Assembly (NCBI GenBank): GCA_022843585.1
Contig: JALHNJ010000009.1
Location: forward strand, 1 to 64,000
From: Chitinophagaceae bacterium
GTDB taxonomy: Bacteria > Bacteroidota > Bacteroidia > Chitinophagales > Chitinophagaceae
Reading direction: 5' to 3'
Length of the DNA: 64,000 bases
The translations under genes were made by a program, and so were the position numbers. The notes under the pieces are model-generated. The model saw only the letters and a program-made list of their open reading frames with translations. It was not told the origin of the DNA and ran no database searches. Below are positions 7,056-16,443 of the stretch, one piece after another (positions within the stretch are counted from its first letter, which is position 1; every line of letters begins with the position of its first letter).

Positions 7056-8597
7056 ATGAGTACAACACATTTATCTGAACAGGAACAACTACGCAGAGAA
7101 AAATTAGCCGAACTAATAATGATGGGCATTGAACCTTACCCGGCACCATTATTTCCGGTGAATAGTAATGCTGTAACTATAAAAGAAAATTTTACAGTAG
7201 AAACAAAAGAGCAGTTTTCGGATATATGCCTGGCTGGCCGCATTATGAGTGTGCGGGATATGGGCAAGGCAAATTTTTGTGTGCTGCAGGATTCAACTGG
7301 CAGAATACAATTGTATATCCGAAGGGATGATATATGCCCGGGTGAAGACAAAACATTATATGATATTGTTTGGAAAAAATTAATTGACATCGGCGATATC
7401 ATCGGCATTCGTGGATACGGTTTTATTACCAAGACTGGGGAAACATCTGTACATGTAACAGAATTAACCATTCTTAGCAAATCGCTGCGACCATTACCTA
7501 TTGTAAAAGAAGCAGAAGGACAAACTTTTGATGCGGTTACCGATCCTGAATTTAAATACCGCCAGCGATATGCTGATTTAATTATCAATCCGGCTGTTAA
7601 AGAAACTTTCTTAAAAAGAACAAAGCTGATCAACTCCATCCGTGAATTTTTAAATAACCATGGCGCTATAGAAGTTGATACACCCGTTTTGCAAAGTATT
7701 CCCGGCGGTGCTGCTGCAAGACCTTTCAGTACTCATCATAATGCGCTGGATATTCCTTTGTATTTGCGAATTGCCAATGAGCTTTATTTAAAAAGATTGA
7801 TTGTCGGCGGATTTGACTGGGTGTATGAGTTCAGCCGCAACTTCCGTAACGAAGGAATGGACAGAACGCATAATCCTGAATTTACCATTCTGGAGTTTTA
7901 TACTGCCTATAAAGATTATTTCTGGATGATGGAAACAACAGAGCAGTTGTTGGAAAAAGCAGCACTGGATGTTTGCAACACTACCGATGTAACGGTTGGT
8001 GCAAATACCATTTCATTTAAAGCACCATTTAAACGCATCAGCATTTTTGATGCTATACAAGAACATACTGGTATTGATGTAAGTAAAATGAATGAAGAAC
8101 AACTTCGTTCGGTTTGCAAACAGCTACATATACCCGCTGATAATACAATGGGTAAGGGCAAATTGATAGATACCATCTTTGGTGAAAAATGTGAGAAGAA
8201 TTATATACAACCAACTTTCATTATTGATTACCCGGTGGAAATGAGTCCGCTTACTAAAAAGCATCGTGACAAGCAGGGTTTAGTAGAAAGATTTGAGTTA
8301 ATGATCAATGGAAAAGAAATTGCCAATGCGTATAGTGAGTTGAACGATCCTATTGACCAACGTGAACGTTTTGAAGAACAAGTAAAACTTTCTGAGAGAG
8401 GTGATGATGAAGCCATGTTTATTGATTATGATTTTCTAAGGGCTTTGGAATACGGTATGCCCCCAACATCCGGAATTGGTTTTGGTGTAGACAGGCTTTG
8501 TATGTTACTTACCAACCAGGCTTCTATACAAGATGTGTTGTTGTTCCCGCAAATGAGACCGGAGAAACAACTGGAGCAAGAGGAAACAGAAGAATAA
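7056..8597 (+). CDS. lysS: Lysyl-tRNA synthetase, class II
   Basis: 513 residues, the usual LysS length. It charges tRNA-Lys with lysine in the cytoplasm. An N-terminal OB-fold anticodon-binding domain (~55-165, with AGRIMSVRDMGKANFCVLQD) precedes the class II catalytic core. Motif 1 lies around KETFLKRTKLINSIREFL. Motif 2 is FRNEGMDRTHNPEFT. Motif 3 is GIGFGVDRLCMLL near the C-terminus. The signature YADLI and the lysine-pocket segment EFTILEFY are present. The ATG at 7056 gives a normal N-terminus and follows a canonical promoter. The gene is a single unit closed by a terminator. Confidence 0.97.
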   Translation: MSTTHLSEQEQLRREKLAELIMMGIEPYPAPLFPVNSNAVTIKENFTVETKEQFSDICLAGRIMSVRDMGKANFCVLQDSTGRIQLYIRRDDICPGEDKTLYDIVWKKLIDIGDIIGIRGYGFITKTGETSVHVTELTILSKSLRPLPIVKEAEGQTFDAVTDPEFKYRQRYADLIINPAVKETFLKRTKLINSIREFLNNHGAIEVDTPVLQSIPGGAAARPFSTHHNALDIPLYLRIANELYLKRLIVGGFDWVYEFSRNFRNEGMDRTHNPEFTILEFYTAYKDYFWMMETTEQLLEKAALDVCNTTDVTVGANTISFKAPFKRISIFDAIQEHTGIDVSKMNEEQLRSVCKQLHIPADNTMGKGKLIDTIFGEKCEKNYIQPTFIIDYPVEMSPLTKKHRDKQGLVERFELMINGKEIANAYSELNDPIDQRERFEEQVKLSERGDDEAMFIDYDFLRALEYGMPPTSGIGFGVDRLCMLLTNQASIQDVLLFPQMRPEKQLEQEETEE

Positions 8598-8620
8598 ATT
8601 ATATTGATTTAAATTTTACA

Positions 8621-8652
8621 AACCATTCTGCATCAACCAGAATGGTTTTTTA
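8621..8652 (+). terminator. Rho-independent terminator of lysS
   Basis: AACCATTCTG (8621-8630) pairs perfectly with CAGAATGGTT (8639-8648) across an 8-base loop, followed by TTTT. It starts 23 bases after the lysS stop. Confidence 0.85.
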
Positions 8653-8688
8653 GCACTTAAAAGATTTTCTTTATATAAATTTAGATAT

Positions 8689-9237
8689 ATGAGGAAAACG
8701 ATTGTTTTGATAATGTGCAGTTGCTTTTGTGCTTTACTTAGTGAAGCGCAAATAAAAAAAAGTACTGTGGTCGCTCAATTTAGTGTTGGGGATATAAGTG
8801 CAATTAGAATAAATAAGAGCCAGGAAAAAGATCAAAAAAATATTTTCCAATCCGGCGTTGGATATTTTATTAAAGACAATTGGGAAGTTGGCATTAATTT
8901 TAATTACACCCACATCAATTTTATTTTTGCCGATTATGCTAAAAAAACTAATACACTTGGAATCGGCATTTATTCTAATTACTATTTTGGTAGGGGTAAA
9001 TTAAAACCATATGTTACTTTTCAAACAGGATGGCGGCATGAAAAGGGCTCTTCTTATTCAGGTTGGGTAGGACACAAGAATATAAATAGAAGCTACTTCT
9101 ATGCTGACCCAGGAGTCGGATTAAACTGGAATATCAAATCCAAATTTTCCTTATTTAACGAAGCCGCTTATAGTCAAGATGATTTAAATCTTTCTTTTGG
9201 TATTCGATTATTCTTTAACAAGATGAAAAAACACTAA
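8689..9237 (+). CDS. Outer-membrane beta-barrel protein
   Basis: 182 residues. A signal peptide of ~20 residues ends SEAQ. About eight amphipathic strands follow (SGVGYFIKDNWEVGINFNYT, LGIGIYSNYYFGRG, LKPYVTFQTGWRHE, FYADPGVGLNWNI, FSLFNEAAYSQ, LNLSFGIRLFFN), in the pattern of small OmpW/OmpX-size barrels. It differs clearly from the 6249 barrel, so it is not a recent copy. It is predicted to sit in the outer membrane with unknown function. Its stop abuts the stop of the convergent SDR gene with no spacer. Confidence 0.7.
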   Translation: MRKTIVLIMCSCFCALLSEAQIKKSTVVAQFSVGDISAIRINKSQEKDQKNIFQSGVGYFIKDNWEVGINFNYTHINFIFADYAKKTNTLGIGIYSNYYFGRGKLKPYVTFQTGWRHEKGSSYSGWVGHKNINRSYFYADPGVGLNWNIKSKFSLFNEAAYSQDDLNLSFGIRLFFNKMKKH

Positions 9238-10056
9238 TTAAACAAACAAATCATTGTACAATTGTGCCCCGGGCACTACTGAATATTTTTCTAAATCAGT
9301 AATACCTTCTTTGGCCAGCACCTGCTCATCTACAAATAAATTACCGGTACATTCACCAGAAGGCTGGCGTAAAATATAATATGCGGCATCTGCCAGTATA
9401 TCAACAGTACGACTCATTTTCGCCAGCACTTCTCCACCCAATAAATTCCTTACAGCCGCAGTATCTATTGTTGTTCTTGGCCATAAAGCATTTACCGCAA
9501 TTCTATCCTTCTTAAACTCCTTTGCCCAACCAATCGTCATCATACTCATGTTGTATTTGGTAATTGTGTAAGCCACATGCTTATCAAACCATTTTGGGTC
9601 GAGGTTGATAGGTGGAGAAAGTGTAAGGATATGTGCATTCTCCGATTTTTTAAGATGTGGTATGCATGCTTTAGTAACTAAAAAAGTTCCCCGCACATTG
9701 ATGCTTTGCATCAGATCAAAACGCTTTGCTTCTGTTTGCTCTGTAGAAGTAAGCGAAATAGCTGATGCATTGTTTATTAAAATATCAATGCCACCAAATG
9801 TTTCAATGGCTTTATCAATTACATTTTGAATCTGATCTTCAAAACGAATATCACATTGTACGGCCAATGCCTTACCACCTGCAGCTTCTATTTCAGCAGC
9901 GGCAGAAAAAATAGTTCCTCCCAGTTTTGCATTCTCTTCTACACTTTTTGCAGCAATAACAATATTGGCTCCTTCTTTTGCTAATCGTAACGCCATTGCT
10001 TTACCTATTCCACGGGTAGCTCCGGTAATAATGGCGGTTTTATTTTTGAATGACAT
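9238..10056 (-). CDS. SDR family oxidoreductase, HSDL2-like
   Basis: 272 residues from the ATG at 10056 (MSFKNKTAIITG); the longer frame begins inside the neighbouring gene and adds a non-domain extension. It has a Rossmann fold with the cofactor motif TGATRGIG (TGxxxGIG), NNAS, the catalytic Ser in LTLSPP and YTITK (YxxxK). The motif set and the tail with ECTGNLFVDEQVL follow the hydroxysteroid-dehydrogenase-like 2 group. These are NAD(P)-dependent enzymes, often linked to lipid metabolism, with unsettled substrates. It lies 25 bases downstream of the aldo/keto reductase gene and is probably in the same operon. Confidence 0.88.
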   Translation of the reverse strand: MSFKNKTAIITGATRGIGKAMALRLAKEGANIVIAAKSVEENAKLGGTIFSAAAEIEAAGGKALAVQCDIRFEDQIQNVIDKAIETFGGIDILINNASAISLTSTEQTEAKRFDLMQSINVRGTFLVTKACIPHLKKSENAHILTLSPPINLDPKWFDKHVAYTITKYNMSMMTIGWAKEFKKDRIAVNALWPRTTIDTAAVRNLLGGEVLAKMSRTVDILADAAYYILRQPSGECTGNLFVDEQVLAKEGITDLEKYSVVPGAQLYNDLFV

Positions 10057-10081
10057 ATTGAAAATTTTAAATTTAAAAATA

Positions 10082-11071
10082 TTAATATTCTGGTAGTACA
10101 GGTTTTGTTCCTGTAATGGTATCAATTTTTTGCATTATTTCAGCAGATAATTTTTCTACTGCGGGTAATGCGCCTAAGTTTTCTAGTAATTGCTCTTTGC
10201 GGCTTGCACCTAAAATTGTTGTTGTAACATTTGGATTTTTTATAGTCCATGCAATGCTTAATTGAGCTAAAGTAATTCCCAGTTCCGTAGCCAGAGTTGC
10301 TAATTCTTTTATTTTATTTAAATAACTTTCTTTCATCCAGCGGTCTTTTAACCAATCAAAACCCGTTATAGCAAAACGACTGTCTGCTGGAACTCCATCA
10401 TTGTATTTTCCACTTAATAGCCCTGATGCTAATGGGCTCCAGATGGTAGTACCCATTCCTACCGTTTTAAAGATCATCAGGAATTCATTCTCTATTTTAT
10501 TTCGTTCCAGTAAATTGTATTGCGGTTGTTCAACCGAAGGACCAATCAATCCATACTGGTGTGCTACCCGGTGAGCTTCCATTATTTCTACTCCACTCCA
10601 CTCACTGGTTCCCCAGTATAAAATTTTTCCTTGTTGAATAAGATTATGCATCGTCCATACCACTTCTTCAATGGGTACTCCTTTATCCGGACGGTGACAA
10701 AAATATAGATCGAGATAATCCAATTGTAACCGTTGCAATGCTTCATGACAAGCCTCTACCAAATGTTTTCTGCTCAATCCATGTTGATTGGGTTTGTTTT
10801 CAGCTCCCCGCCAACCCCAAAATGCTTTAGATGAAATGGTGAAAGAAGATCTTTCCCAGTTTTTTTGCTTCAATACTCGACCCATCATTTTTTCACTTTC
10901 CCCCAATGCATATCCTTCGGCATTGTCGAAAAAATTTACGCCATTGTCATAAGCAATTCCCATTAACTCATCAGCTACGCCGTCATTAATTTGTTTGTGA
11001 AAACTTACCCAGCTGCCAAATGACAATACGCTTAGCTGTAAGCCGGTTTTACCCATGTACCGATAATCCAT
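10082..11071 (-). CDS. Aldo/keto reductase, Kv-beta-like
   Basis: 329 residues from the ATG at 11071 (MDYRYMGKTGLQLSVLSFGSW), the standard family start; the 27-residue upstream extension is not domain sequence. It is an NADPH-dependent (beta/alpha)8-barrel reductase. The catalytic tetrad is visible as NFFDNAEGY (Asp and Tyr), KAFWG (Lys) and FCHRPD (His). The WGTSEWSG, SVEQPQYN and LGASRKEQLLENL motifs match the voltage-gated potassium-channel beta-subunit/YghZ-type branch. It likely reduces small aldehydes or ketones. It is upstream of, and probably co-transcribed with, the SDR gene. Confidence 0.9.
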   Translation of the reverse strand: MDYRYMGKTGLQLSVLSFGSWVSFHKQINDGVADELMGIAYDNGVNFFDNAEGYALGESEKMMGRVLKQKNWERSSFTISSKAFWGWRGAENKPNQHGLSRKHLVEACHEALQRLQLDYLDLYFCHRPDKGVPIEEVVWTMHNLIQQGKILYWGTSEWSGVEIMEAHRVAHQYGLIGPSVEQPQYNLLERNKIENEFLMIFKTVGMGTTIWSPLASGLLSGKYNDGVPADSRFAITGFDWLKDRWMKESYLNKIKELATLATELGITLAQLSIAWTIKNPNVTTTILGASRKEQLLENLGALPAVEKLSAEIMQKIDTITGTKPVLPEY

Positions 11072-11124
11072 ATTTAGATTAGTGTTTTGTTTTGGTTGAG
11101 AAGAATTCGATATTCCTGCTATCC

Positions 11125-11153
11125 TAAAGATAGCTTTTTGGCACCTACTCAAA
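11125..11153 (-). promoter_or_regulatory. Possible promoter of the aldo/keto reductase gene
   Basis: On the minus strand, TTTG (11153-11150), a 17-base spacer and TATCTTTA (11132-11125) give one mismatch to TAnnTTTG. It lies about 50 bases before the ATG at 11071. Confidence 0.45.
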
Positions 11154-11176
11154 CAACAGAAATATTATTGCAAAGT

Positions 11177-11752
11177 TTATTGCGGAAATCCGCTATCAGA
11201 AACTTTTACCGTACCTGTGGGTTGGTGAAAGATGACACTATTGAGGTCTTGTGTGGCTGTTAATCCTTTTCCTCCGTATATATTTTTTCCAATGCCAGTA
11301 TAGGTAGCATACTTATCCGTGTAAAAAAGTTTGGTATTCTGGTCCCACCAGAGGTCAGGTGCTTTAAGTGTATCACCTTTTAATGTAATTACAATTACAC
11401 TATCCCTTAAATACACTTTACCCAGGCCTTCATAATATTTGGCATACTTACTATCTAACCAGGTTTCTACTTTATTAGTGCTGTCGTAAAAATCTACATG
11501 AAGGGAGTTTGGAAATTCTACATACAATGTATCTGTAGATACTCTGTACATTAACGGTGCTTTCAACTTAGCTTTCATTTTACCCGACTGGCTCAGGTAA
11601 CTTTCTACATTGATAGCTTCTTCTTTCATTATCACAGCCTTGTTCCAGTCGTTTACCACTTTCACATCATTCTCGCAGCTATAAACAAAACAGCAGCCTG
11701 TAATAAGAGCTGCTGTGTAAAATATTTTTGTATAAGAAAAAAAATTAGTCAT
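11177..11752 (-). CDS. lptC: LptC-like LPS export protein
   Basis: 191 residues from the ATG at 11752 (MTNFFSYTKIFYT), which overlaps the end of the upstream gene by 8 bases. It has a hydrophobic N-terminal segment with a Cys at about residue 27 (FVYSCEND), compatible with a lipoprotein or membrane anchor. The body is LptC-like and rich in beta-strands (KAPLMYRVSTDTLYVEFP, YAKYYEGLGKVYLRDSVIV, DKYATYTGIGKNIYGGKGL). LptC takes lipopolysaccharide from the LptBFG pump and passes it to LptA in the periplasm. In Bacteroidota it is often encoded beside coaX and this outer-membrane protein, as here. Confidence 0.82.
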   Translation of the reverse strand: MTNFFSYTKIFYTAALITGCCFVYSCENDVKVVNDWNKAVIMKEEAINVESYLSQSGKMKAKLKAPLMYRVSTDTLYVEFPNSLHVDFYDSTNKVETWLDSKYAKYYEGLGKVYLRDSVIVITLKGDTLKAPDLWWDQNTKLFYTDKYATYTGIGKNIYGGKGLTATQDLNSVIFHQPTGTVKVSDSGFPQ

Positions 11753-13193
11753 ACTTACGTTTAATAAACCAGGCATCACTGAGCGAAAAGCCTATGGAAA
11801 TCCGGAACATATTTTCCCGGAGCAAGTTATTATTATTTCCTCTTTTGCTATATTCAAATGCAAGGTTCAACGTTTGATTTTGGTTAGGAGCCTGTCTGCT
11901 AAAACCCAGTGGCAAGCCGAATCCAAAAGATCCGCCCATTATTCCTAATTTACTGCCCACATTTACATAATCGGTGCCCGTAAAAAAGCCAAAGCGGTAG
12001 GCAACATTGCTAAAATAATTCTTCACTCTGGGTGTTGGGCTTAACTGACCACCAATTCTCAACTCCCATTTGTTTTGTAATTGATCTGCCTGACCATAAT
12101 AGCGATACTCACTCCAGTTTTGTTGCATATAATCAACACCTATTAACCAACCACCTTCTTTATTAAAAATGGCAAGTTTCTGCAATACAAAACCAAATGT
12201 GTAAGATGCTGGCAATTCTATTTTTCCTTTTACATCCCGCAGATCAGATACACTATCTAATCTGATTTCTCCCTGGCTTGGGTCAAAAATAAAAGTTTCT
12301 CTAAGTATGTCCTGGGTAGCGTTTAACTGATGCCCGATATTACCATAAGCACCCAGTGTTAATGATACGAGTTTGTTTATTGGAAGTTTGTATTGTATGC
12401 CGGCGTTAAAATAGAGTTTACCAAAGTTTGCTTTGGTTTCATAATTTGCCTGGTAGTACTCTACTGTATCGTTGATAAGGCTTCTCCTGGTGTTATAATT
12501 TTTTTCGCCAAATAAATAGCCGGCGTTTACACCAATACTAAGATTTTCCTCTGCAAGACCCCTATTCTCTCCCTTACCTACTGTTTTATTTCTTTTGATA
12601 ATACTGATACCCGTACCAATTGATGCAAGATAGGAACCTCCATCTCCTTCAAATCTTGTGAGGGCACTATCAATAGGATTGAAAGGTGGATTGGGATTAA
12701 TTAATTTTTCAGTATTAAACATTTTATAGCTGATCCTCGACATAGGACGCAGCCCGAACGATAAACCCCAGTTTTGTTTTAGTGGCAAGCCTACCTGCAC
12801 ATAAGAAAACAGTGCATTGCTGGCAGTAAAAGTTTTAGAAGTTGCCGGCTCAGTTAGTTTACGATTCTCTACGTTGATACCTATATCTAATATAGCTCTG
12901 CCTGAAGTAAGCTTTTTTGATTTTAATTCTTTAGTACCCTGAAAATAGGCATACGATGCAGGGTTGTTGAAATTTATAGATATATAATCCACATAACCGG
13001 CAGAAACGCCTCCCATACCACGGGTAATAATATTTGTTGATGGAACCAGATCGCCGATGCCATACCGGGAGTAAGGTGAATTATCCTGTGAAAAAGCAGG
13101 GGAAACAGCAGTAAGTAGTAAAACCAAAATCGTTGCGCAAAAACCTCGTAACGTATTGATTTTCTTAGGGGTTATTAACTTCACTAATTGCAT
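11745..13193 (-). CDS. Outer-membrane beta-barrel protein in the coaX-lptC cluster
   Basis: 482 residues. A signal peptide of ~35 residues ends AFSQ, followed by DNSPYSRYGIGDL and RGMGGVSAGYVD, typical of a large uncharacterised Bacteroidota outer-membrane family with FadL/OmpP1-like features (NNPASYAYFQG near the N-terminus). Alternating strands fill the rest, ending in an amphipathic strand with FRISIGFSLSDAW. It sits between coaX and lptC with overlaps on both sides (28 bases with coaX, 8 with lptC), so translation is probably coupled. A transport or envelope role is inferred, not shown. Confidence 0.72.
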   Translation of the reverse strand: MQLVKLITPKKINTLRGFCATILVLLLTAVSPAFSQDNSPYSRYGIGDLVPSTNIITRGMGGVSAGYVDYISINFNNPASYAYFQGTKELKSKKLTSGRAILDIGINVENRKLTEPATSKTFTASNALFSYVQVGLPLKQNWGLSFGLRPMSRISYKMFNTEKLINPNPPFNPIDSALTRFEGDGGSYLASIGTGISIIKRNKTVGKGENRGLAEENLSIGVNAGYLFGEKNYNTRRSLINDTVEYYQANYETKANFGKLYFNAGIQYKLPINKLVSLTLGAYGNIGHQLNATQDILRETFIFDPSQGEIRLDSVSDLRDVKGKIELPASYTFGFVLQKLAIFNKEGGWLIGVDYMQQNWSEYRYYGQADQLQNKWELRIGGQLSPTPRVKNYFSNVAYRFGFFTGTDYVNVGSKLGIMGGSFGFGLPLGFSRQAPNQNQTLNLAFEYSKRGNNNNLLRENMFRISIGFSLSDAWFIKRKYD

Positions 13194-13893
13194 ACAGACC
13201 TTTAAATATTAAATCAGGGTCTGCAAATATCTTGTTTTTAAGGTGCGAACCCAAATACACTATATCACCCCCGGTTAACAGCACGTTAAAGTTCCTGAAC
13301 TTCTCCCTGTATGCATCTATAAAACCATCGATCTCTTTGGCCATTCCCATCACCACTCCGGTGAGAATATTGGTGTTGGTATCGTACCCGATTAATGGCA
13401 CATTGCTGTCGGCCTTTACAATTGGCAGCTTGGCGGTATAATAATTAAGTGCTTTGAGCCTCATTTCCATTCCGGGAGAGATGGCACCTCCCACAAACTC
13501 ATGGTATTTATTAATAAAGTTGTAGGTAATACAAGTTCCAAGACCGATAACAAGATTATTGCTCGAAGGATAAAAATGAACCGCTGCTGCGGTGAGTGCT
13601 AACCGGTCAGCACCAATCGTTTCTGGTTTACCAACAGGCGTAGTAAAGGCAACTTTGGTGAGATGGCTTAGTTTATGAAATTTTGTATTGGCTGCCAATA
13701 ATTCTTCAATGGCCGGGTTATGTTCTATTACGGATGATAAAATGGATTTAGTGGGCTTCACCCTGTTGATGAGAGCTTGCATTGTTGGCAGCGAATCATC
13801 CGGTAATACCACCACTTCTTTCATCTCCTCTTTATGAAAGACCGCACATTTTTTTCGGGTGTTGCCAAAATCAAAACAAAGAGTTGTAGACAT
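13165..13893 (-). CDS. coaX: Type III pantothenate kinase
   Basis: 242 residues from the ATG at 13893 (MSTTLCFDFGNT). CoaX phosphorylates pantothenate in the first step of coenzyme A synthesis and, unlike CoaA, is not feedback-inhibited by CoA. ASKHA-fold motifs are visible: DFGNTR (phosphate 1, usually DxGNT), GADRLALTAAA, the GLGTCITYN segment (phosphate 2) and GGAISPGMEMRLKAL, plus LLTGGD near the C-terminus. Length fits the family. The 3' end overlaps the outer-membrane protein gene by 28 bases, and the start is 22 bases after the Lon-N gene, so this is one operon. Confidence 0.93.
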   Translation of the reverse strand: MSTTLCFDFGNTRKKCAVFHKEEMKEVVVLPDDSLPTMQALINRVKPTKSILSSVIEHNPAIEELLAANTKFHKLSHLTKVAFTTPVGKPETIGADRLALTAAAVHFYPSSNNLVIGLGTCITYNFINKYHEFVGGAISPGMEMRLKALNYYTAKLPIVKADSNVPLIGYDTNTNILTGVVMGMAKEIDGFIDAYREKFRNFNVLLTGGDIVYLGSHLKNKIFADPDLIFKGLYAISEVNNP

Positions 13894-13915
13894 AATTATT
13901 TTTTCTCTGGTGCTA

Positions 13916-14551
13916 TTATAATTTAAAGCCACCCAAATTTTTAAAATGGCCGTTCAGTTTTATCTTCTCTTTTAATTGCTCCATACTTACCACCATCGGC
14001 AGCACTTTTGCCAAATGCAAGTTCAGGTATTTTTGACGTTGTCTTTCATCCAACAAATGCAGCAATTCATATTCTTCTGCTAAAGATAACCCAATGTGGT
14101 GAGCTACTTCGTAGGTATTCAGCACTTCATCTTCTTTTTTAAAATCTTTATTTACGTTTAATAATTTGTGCAACTCCCTTATACCAGTCATTAATTTTCG
14201 CATAGTATCCGGGTTTCCTTTTTCGTTATTGTCAGGATAGTTTACAATAGCGCCGCTGTATAATTTGTCGGGTAGTTCTTTTATCACTTCTAAAATGCGA
14301 AAGACCTTTACACCTTTTGTTTTGATATCCATTTCACCATTCTCATGCAGTTTGTATAATTCAGCGATCTCTACCAGGGAACCATAATCCTGCATTTTAT
14401 TATCGATCACCGTAGGAATACCAAATGGTTTCTTTGCGGCATGGCATTCAGTAATGAGTTGTTTATACCGGGGTTCAAATATGTGCAGGTTCAAATCTTC
14501 ACCGGGATACACCACAATGCCAAGTGGAAATATGGGAATGAAATTGGTCAT
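13916..14551 (-). CDS. Lon N-terminal (substrate-binding) domain protein
   Basis: 211 residues from the ATG at 14551 (MTNFIPIFPLGIVVYPGEDLNLHIFEPRYKQLI), the classic start of Lon substrate-binding domain proteins. There is no AAA+ or protease domain, so this is a stand-alone LON_substr_bdg protein, not Lon protease. The C-terminal helical part (EVAHHIGLSLAEEYELLHLLDERQRQKYL) matches the family. Such proteins are thought to bind other proteins or act as adaptors; no reaction is known. Same strand as coaX, 22-base gap. Confidence 0.85.
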   Translation of the reverse strand: MTNFIPIFPLGIVVYPGEDLNLHIFEPRYKQLITECHAAKKPFGIPTVIDNKMQDYGSLVEIAELYKLHENGEMDIKTKGVKVFRILEVIKELPDKLYSGAIVNYPDNNEKGNPDTMRKLMTGIRELHKLLNVNKDFKKEDEVLNTYEVAHHIGLSLAEEYELLHLLDERQRQKYLNLHLAKVLPMVVSMEQLKEKIKLNGHFKNLGGFKL

Positions 14552-14626
14552 TACGCAAAAGTAAAAAAGAATGGGGAGGGGTAAGTGACTAACAAGGTTA
14601 AAATTCTGAACTCTATTTCCCACTCG

Positions 14627-15394
14627 CTACTTACCAAACCCTACTTTCTTGTTTAATTCTCTCAATCGTTCATATTTTAACGAAGTGTACCAGGCTGTAA
14701 TTTTTGCGCATATATATCCGGCATAGCCATCCAAAAAGCCCAACCGGAAAATATAGTAATTGATAAATGTAAATACCGGGGAAAGATATCGTTTAACCCA
14801 GGTTGCTTTTTTTCCCAGTTGATGATACTTGCCCGCATTCAGCAAAGCATACTGTTGCATTTTTTGTTTATAGTCATCAATGCTTTTTACTGTTTTGTGC
14901 AATACATATCCATTAATTTTTTTTACAGAAACTCCTGCAGGGATTACCAATTTTTCATGCACCGCAGCATCATCCCAGTTTACCTGCTTTCGGTTAAACA
15001 AGCGGATATGCTTATCATTTCCCCACTCACCAAAGCGTAACCATTTATCACCAAAGAAATTTTTAAATTTTATTTCGCCAACAACTTCAGCATTTTCCGG
15101 TTCAAAATTCAATAAGGTTTCTTTTAATGCATCATCAATAGCTTCATCCGCATCCAACGATAATATCCAATCGTATTTTGCCAGGGCATTGGCTTTGCGT
15201 TTTGTTTTACCAAAACCTTCCCAACTTCCCTGGTGTACTTGTGCTGAATAAGCTTTTGCCTTTTCTATTGTATCATCTGTGCTTCCATTATCATACACCA
15301 CAATATCATCTGTAAGTCCCTGCAGACTTTGCAAGGTTTGCCCGATAATACTGGCTTCATTTTTACAAACAATAACTACTGATAATGATTGCAT
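14627..15394 (-). CDS. Glycosyltransferase family 2, WaaE/KdtX-like
   Basis: 255 residues from the ATG at 15394 (MQSLSVVIVCKNE); the 30-residue longer frame is not GT2 sequence. It has a GT-A fold with VVIVCKNEASIIGQTLQSL, VYDNGSTDDT and the metal-binding SLDADEAI (DxD-like). The order GFGKTKRKANALA then WILSLDADE, followed by FGDKWLRFGEW and HEKL, is characteristic of the lipopolysaccharide-core glucosyltransferase WaaE/KdtX group. It probably adds a sugar to the LPS core at the cytoplasmic face. The C-terminal YIFRLGFLDGYAGY segment is amphipathic and membrane-proximal. The link to LptC nearby is suggestive only. Confidence 0.85.
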   Translation of the reverse strand: MQSLSVVIVCKNEASIIGQTLQSLQGLTDDIVVYDNGSTDDTIEKAKAYSAQVHQGSWEGFGKTKRKANALAKYDWILSLDADEAIDDALKETLLNFEPENAEVVGEIKFKNFFGDKWLRFGEWGNDKHIRLFNRKQVNWDDAAVHEKLVIPAGVSVKKINGYVLHKTVKSIDDYKQKMQQYALLNAGKYHQLGKKATWVKRYLSPVFTFINYYIFRLGFLDGYAGYICAKITAWYTSLKYERLRELNKKVGFGK

Positions 15395-15546
15395 ACGTAC
15401 AAAGATTGCATCTTTTTTGTGTTCAGCAAGTTTAATATATAGTGCCTTTGCTGTTTCTTGAAAACCTATAAAATCAATGGTCATTCTGGCTGAATATTGT
15501 AACTTGTCCGGTATAGTTTATAAACATTCAACATCCCGTTCATTCT

Positions 15547-16443
15547 ATGTGGCAGCAACTTTTACAACAAATGCAGCAGGGAGATATTAAAGCACTGGCA
15601 CGGAGTATTTCGCTGGTGGAGAATGAATTTCCTGGATATGAATCTTTATTGCAAACACTTCCCACTGTTCATTCAAAAATTATCGGTATAACTGGTCCTC
15701 CCGGTGCTGGTAAAAGCACATTGGTTGATGCATTGATTGGTCAATTAGTAGAAGCAGGAAAAAAAGTTGGAGTGCTCTGTGTTGACCCTTCCTCTCCATT
15801 TAATTTAGGTGCTGTGCTGGGCGATAGAATCAGAATGAGCAACTGGTACACTCATCCTAATGTTTTTATCCGTTCGCTTGCAACAAGAGGTTCTATGGGT
15901 GGGTTACATCCAAAAATTATTGAAATAACGGATTTGCTTAAAGCATTTCAGTTTGATCATATCATCGTAGAAACAGTTGGCGTTGGGCAAAGTGAAATTG
16001 AAATTGCAGGGTTGGGTGATGTAACCGTGGTGGTAGTGGTGCCCGAAGCCGGTGATGAAGTACAAACCATGAAAGCAGGCTTGATGGAGATTGCCGATAT
16101 TTTTGTAGTGAACAAAAGCGACCGGCCTGATGCGGATCTGTTTGTAAGAAACTTACAGCAAATGCTGGCACCCGCATTTAGTAACCATTATAATGAAGTG
16201 CCGGTTGTAAAAACGGTAGCATCACAAAATGAAGGCATAAAAGAGTTGCTGGCTATAATAAAAAACCAATTACAGAAGTCACATCTAACGGATAAAACAT
16301 TCTGGTTACTCGCCGAAAGGGCTTTTTACCTGATTGAGCAAAAAAGAATGAAAGGAGTAGATAAAGCTGTTCTCAAAAAGGAGATCGAGGCTGCTTATAC
16401 AAAAGGCAGTTTTAACTTATACAAGTTTGTTGCTGATAAATAA
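15547..16443 (+). CDS. meaB: Methylmalonyl-CoA mutase-associated GTPase MeaB
   Basis: 298 residues. A G3E-type P-loop GTPase that protects and reloads adenosylcobalamin in methylmalonyl-CoA mutase. It shows Walker A GPPGAGKST (residues ~50-58), VDPSSP, GDRIRM, the RGSMGGL switch region, ETVGVGQSE (the G3 equivalent of DTAG in this family) and NKSD (G4), with a C-terminal dimerisation helix. The mutase genes are not in the window. It is divergent from the WaaE-like gene across 152 bases. Length and motif set are typical. Confidence 0.95.
   Translation: MWQQLLQQMQQGDIKALARSISLVENEFPGYESLLQTLPTVHSKIIGITGPPGAGKSTLVDALIGQLVEAGKKVGVLCVDPSSPFNLGAVLGDRIRMSNWYTHPNVFIRSLATRGSMGGLHPKIIEITDLLKAFQFDHIIVETVGVGQSEIEIAGLGDVTVVVVVPEAGDEVQTMKAGLMEIADIFVVNKSDRPDADLFVRNLQQMLAPAFSNHYNEVPVVKTVASQNEGIKELLAIIKNQLQKSHLTDKTFWLLAERAFYLIEQKRMKGVDKAVLKKEIEAAYTKGSFNLYKFVADK

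Noticed and set aside
13916-14551. Lon protease
   Set aside because: Only the N-terminal substrate-binding domain is present. No Walker A or Ser-Lys protease site within its 211 residues.
14549-14563. TACTTTTG box as promoter of the coaX operon
   Set aside because: The -7 match is exact, but it lies only 4 bases from the ATG and has no -33 partner at the right distance.
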